From Polaribacter irgensii 23-P (GTDB lineage Bacteria > Bacteroidota > Bacteroidia > Flavobacteriales > Flavobacteriaceae), in NCBI RefSeq assembly GCF_000153225.1, contig NZ_CH724148.1:934640-998639 (forward strand): 64,000 nt of DNA. The letters run 5' to 3'. Both the position numbers and the translations under genes were made by a program. Below, one piece after another: positions 62,477 through 64,000 of this stretch (positions are counted from its first letter, which is position 1; every line of letters begins with the position of its first letter). The notes beneath the pieces were generated by a model. That model saw only the letters and a list, made by a program, of their open reading frames with translations, did not search any database and was not told the origin of the DNA.

Positions 62477-62745
62477 AATTTCGCTTCAGCCTTTTCTATA
62501 GCTCTTTTCTCTAGGTAATTCTGCGTAAAAAATAAATCCCAGAAAAACTGTACTTGAGTTCGTTCTGCTCCATTAGGGAGTCTCCATTGCAATTTTAATA
62601 AAGAAAAATCTTTTAGATGACACCGTATTTTAAATAGTTCAAAACCCCAAACTCTAAATTCTGTAGGAAAGTATATGTTAAAAAGAGCAAACTCAAAATT
62701 CCAATGCCGGGTCTTCCATTCAATTTTCTTTAAAAATTGTTTCAT
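62458..62745 (-). CDS. hypothetical protein in the DUF2779/putAbiC operon
   Basis: 95 residues very rich in Phe and Trp (WKTRHWNFEFALFNIYF, FRVWGFELFKIRCHLKDF, VQFFWDLFF), ending EAKLWSNKK. No membrane helix or known motif. The 3' end overlaps the putAbiC start and 24 bases separate it from the nucleotidase gene, so it is in the operon. Confidence 0.72.
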   Translation of the reverse strand: MKQFLKKIEWKTRHWNFEFALFNIYFPTEFRVWGFELFKIRCHLKDFSLLKLQWRLPNGAERTQVQFFWDLFFTQNYLEKRAIEKAEAKLWSNKK

Positions 62746-62769
62746 AATTTTGTTGTATTAGAAAATTTT

Positions 62770-63258
62770 CTATAATAATTTTTTTAAGATATCACCCCAA
62801 GTTTTATATTCATTCCATTGGTTTTGTTCATAAGCCCAACCAAACGAAAGTAATTCTCCCCTAAACTCTGAAGCTCCATTCTTTAATCTATCATCTATTA
62901 AATAATCTCCAATCAATAAATCTTTACGATGGGTGATAAACATTTTTTTCAGGAACAAGTCACCGAAATGTTTTTCAATCCACAGTCGTTTATGCATCGC
63001 AGCTTTAGGGTTTTCCCAGGGTGTTGTAGTGGCTATAAATAAATTGTACCTCCCACTGTTTGCAAGTTTTATAACCGCATCAATGGCACCGTCTATGGGT
63101 TTAGGGTTTTTAAAAATACCTTTGATTTCATCAGGGTTGTTCTTAAATTTTTCTTTATACTTAGGATTGATGCGGTAAGCATTTTCAATAGCATCTTTAA
63201 AATCTACTAAGACACCATCCATGTCTATAAAAACAATTTTTTTTGTAGTCTTTATCAT
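62770..63258 (-). CDS. 5'(3')-deoxyribonucleotidase-like HAD phosphatase
   Basis: 162 residues of the HAD superfamily, NT5C type. Motif I is FIDMDGVLVDF near residues 10-20, motif II lies in LFIATTTPWENP, and motif IV is DYLIDDRLKNGA. NT5C enzymes dephosphorylate deoxynucleoside monophosphates. All catalytic residues appear present. Placed between DUF2130 and the putAbiC-like gene with gaps of 17 and 24 bases, so it is a component of the operon. Confidence 0.87.
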   Translation of the reverse strand: MIKTTKKIVFIDMDGVLVDFKDAIENAYRINPKYKEKFKNNPDEIKGIFKNPKPIDGAIDAVIKLANSGRYNLFIATTTPWENPKAAMHKRLWIEKHFGDLFLKKMFITHRKDLLIGDYLIDDRLKNGASEFRGELLSFGWAYEQNQWNEYKTWGDILKKLL

Positions 63259-63275
63259 AATGATCTTTTGTAATA

Positions 63276-64000
63276 TTATTTAGCCTTATATGAAAGCGCT
63301 TCAAATTTTGCTGACATTGTTGGATTTCCTTTTGTTAATTTTTTGATAGTTAAATCATCTGCTTTATTATTAGCTAAGCGTAGATTGTTTTCTGAGGATA
63401 ACAATGCTTCTTTAGTTTTTTGAAGGTGATCAATGGTTTTATCTATTTCAAGAATAGCGGTTTTAAACTTACGACTAGCTAATTCATAATTTTTCGCAAA
63501 TCCAACTTTAAATGTGTTTACATTATCTTCAAAATCTGTAATATCATTATTTTGATTTCTTATTAAAGTTAGCTCTGCCTTATACTTCATAGAATTCATA
63601 GCTGCATTGCGAAGAAGTGTTATAATCGGGATAAAAAATTGAGGGCGGATTACATACATTTTGAGGGATTTGTGGGATACATCAACAATTCCAGCATTAT
63701 AGAGTTCGCTATCCGCTTCTAGCAATGAAACAAGAACCGCGTATTCACATTTCTTTTCAATACGGTCTTTGTCTAGTTCTTTAAAAAAATCTTCATTTCT
63801 TTTTTTTGTAGCTGTTTCATCCCCCTCATTTTTCATTTCAAACATGATTGATATAATTTCATTTCCTGCGTCATCTTTTTCCCGATAGATGAAATCACCT
63901 TTACTTCCATATCTTGAATCATTATCTTTTTCAAAATAAGCATTTTGAAAACCAGTTGAACGAAGTTTATTGAATTCGGCTTCACAATGTTGTTCAAGTG
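63276..64000 (-). CDS. DUF2130 protein, C-terminal part (runs off the window)
   Basis: The frame is open from the window edge to the stop at 63276, so the true start is beyond 64000; an internal ATG at 63845 is not the start. The visible ~240 residues include [32 protein letters not shown] and [10 protein letters not shown], then a helical end with [20 protein letters not shown]. The order G-D ... E-x-K resembles a PD-(D/E)XK nuclease core, in line with DUF2130 being regarded as nuclease-like. First visible gene of the operon. Confidence 0.9.
   Translation of the reverse strand, partial: LEQHCEAEFNKLRSTGFQNAYFEKDNDSRYGSKGDFIYREKDDAGNEIISIMFEMKNEGDETATKKRNEDFFKELDKDRIEKKCEYAVLVSLLEADSELYNAGIVDVSHKSLKMYVIRPQFFIPIITLLRNAAMNSMKYKAELTLIRNQNNDITDFEDNVNTFKVGFAKNYELASRKFKTAILEIDKTIDHLQKTKEALLSSENNLRLANNKADDLTIKKLTKGNPTMSAKFEALSYKAK

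Noticed and set aside
54652..64000. Integrase or complete insertion sequence in the accessory region
   Set aside because: No tyrosine/serine recombinase, transposase of full length or terminal inverted repeats of an insertion sequence could be identified by eye.

Overview
The window is AT-rich DNA from a member of the Bacteroidota, almost certainly a marine-type Flavobacteriaceae (Polaribacter/Tenacibaculum-like; the genus is inference). The evidence is the gliding genes gldD and gldE, HmuR/HmuY haem uptake, SusC-like TonB receptors, a lycopene cyclase, many Flavobacteriia-restricted DUF proteins, and promoters of the Bacteroidota type (TTG, about 16-20 bases, TAnnTTTG) ahead of rplU, hup, hmuR, a tetR gene and a tRNA.

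Bases 1-54,600 look like ordinary chromosome. In order they hold: the end of an EamA transporter; a paired M16 peptidase operon (432-3838); rplU-rpmA; the Kdo transferase waaA; a molybdenum-cofactor cluster (moaA, a GRAM-like membrane protein, moeA, moaC, a degenerate MobB-MobA fusion, a MoeB-rhodanese fusion) followed by a membrane MutS-like ATPase; ssb-gldE-gldD with a glycosyltransferase between ssb and mutY; hup, a 29-residue basic protein and RNase G with a structured leader; and a haem locus (a PepSY-flavodoxin reductase, DUF2271, ankyrin and DUF6607 proteins, divergent from the HmuR-like receptor and HmuY). Next come an exported nuclease/phosphatase divergent from a TonB receptor and a DUF5689 lipoprotein; mce; ftsX-DUF3098-uppP-truB; an RluA-type synthase with a lycopene cyclase; a thioredoxin-like protein and a threonine-dehydrogenase-like SDR; two small exported proteins; recX; and a TetR-controlled RND efflux operon divergent from a polyprenyl synthase.

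A tRNA with a CAT anticodon (54536-54609) marks a sharp change. From there to the end the DNA is accessory and even more AT-rich. It holds decayed or interrupted genes (a start-less zinc-ribbon ORF and two genes each broken by a single in-frame TAG) and small lipoprotein or membrane genes separated by two related 130-bp foldable repeats ending in GTTAGA, which resemble integron attC cassettes. The last part is a six-gene minus-strand operon: DUF2130, a 5'-nucleotidase, an unknown protein, a putAbiC-type abortive-infection membrane protein, DUF2779 (Cas4-like plus DnaQ-like nuclease) and an acidic unknown. This operon looks like an undescribed defence-type system and runs off the right edge.

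No CRISPR array, complete insertion sequence, rRNA or integrase gene is visible. Identities and counts given here were made by hand from the sequence.
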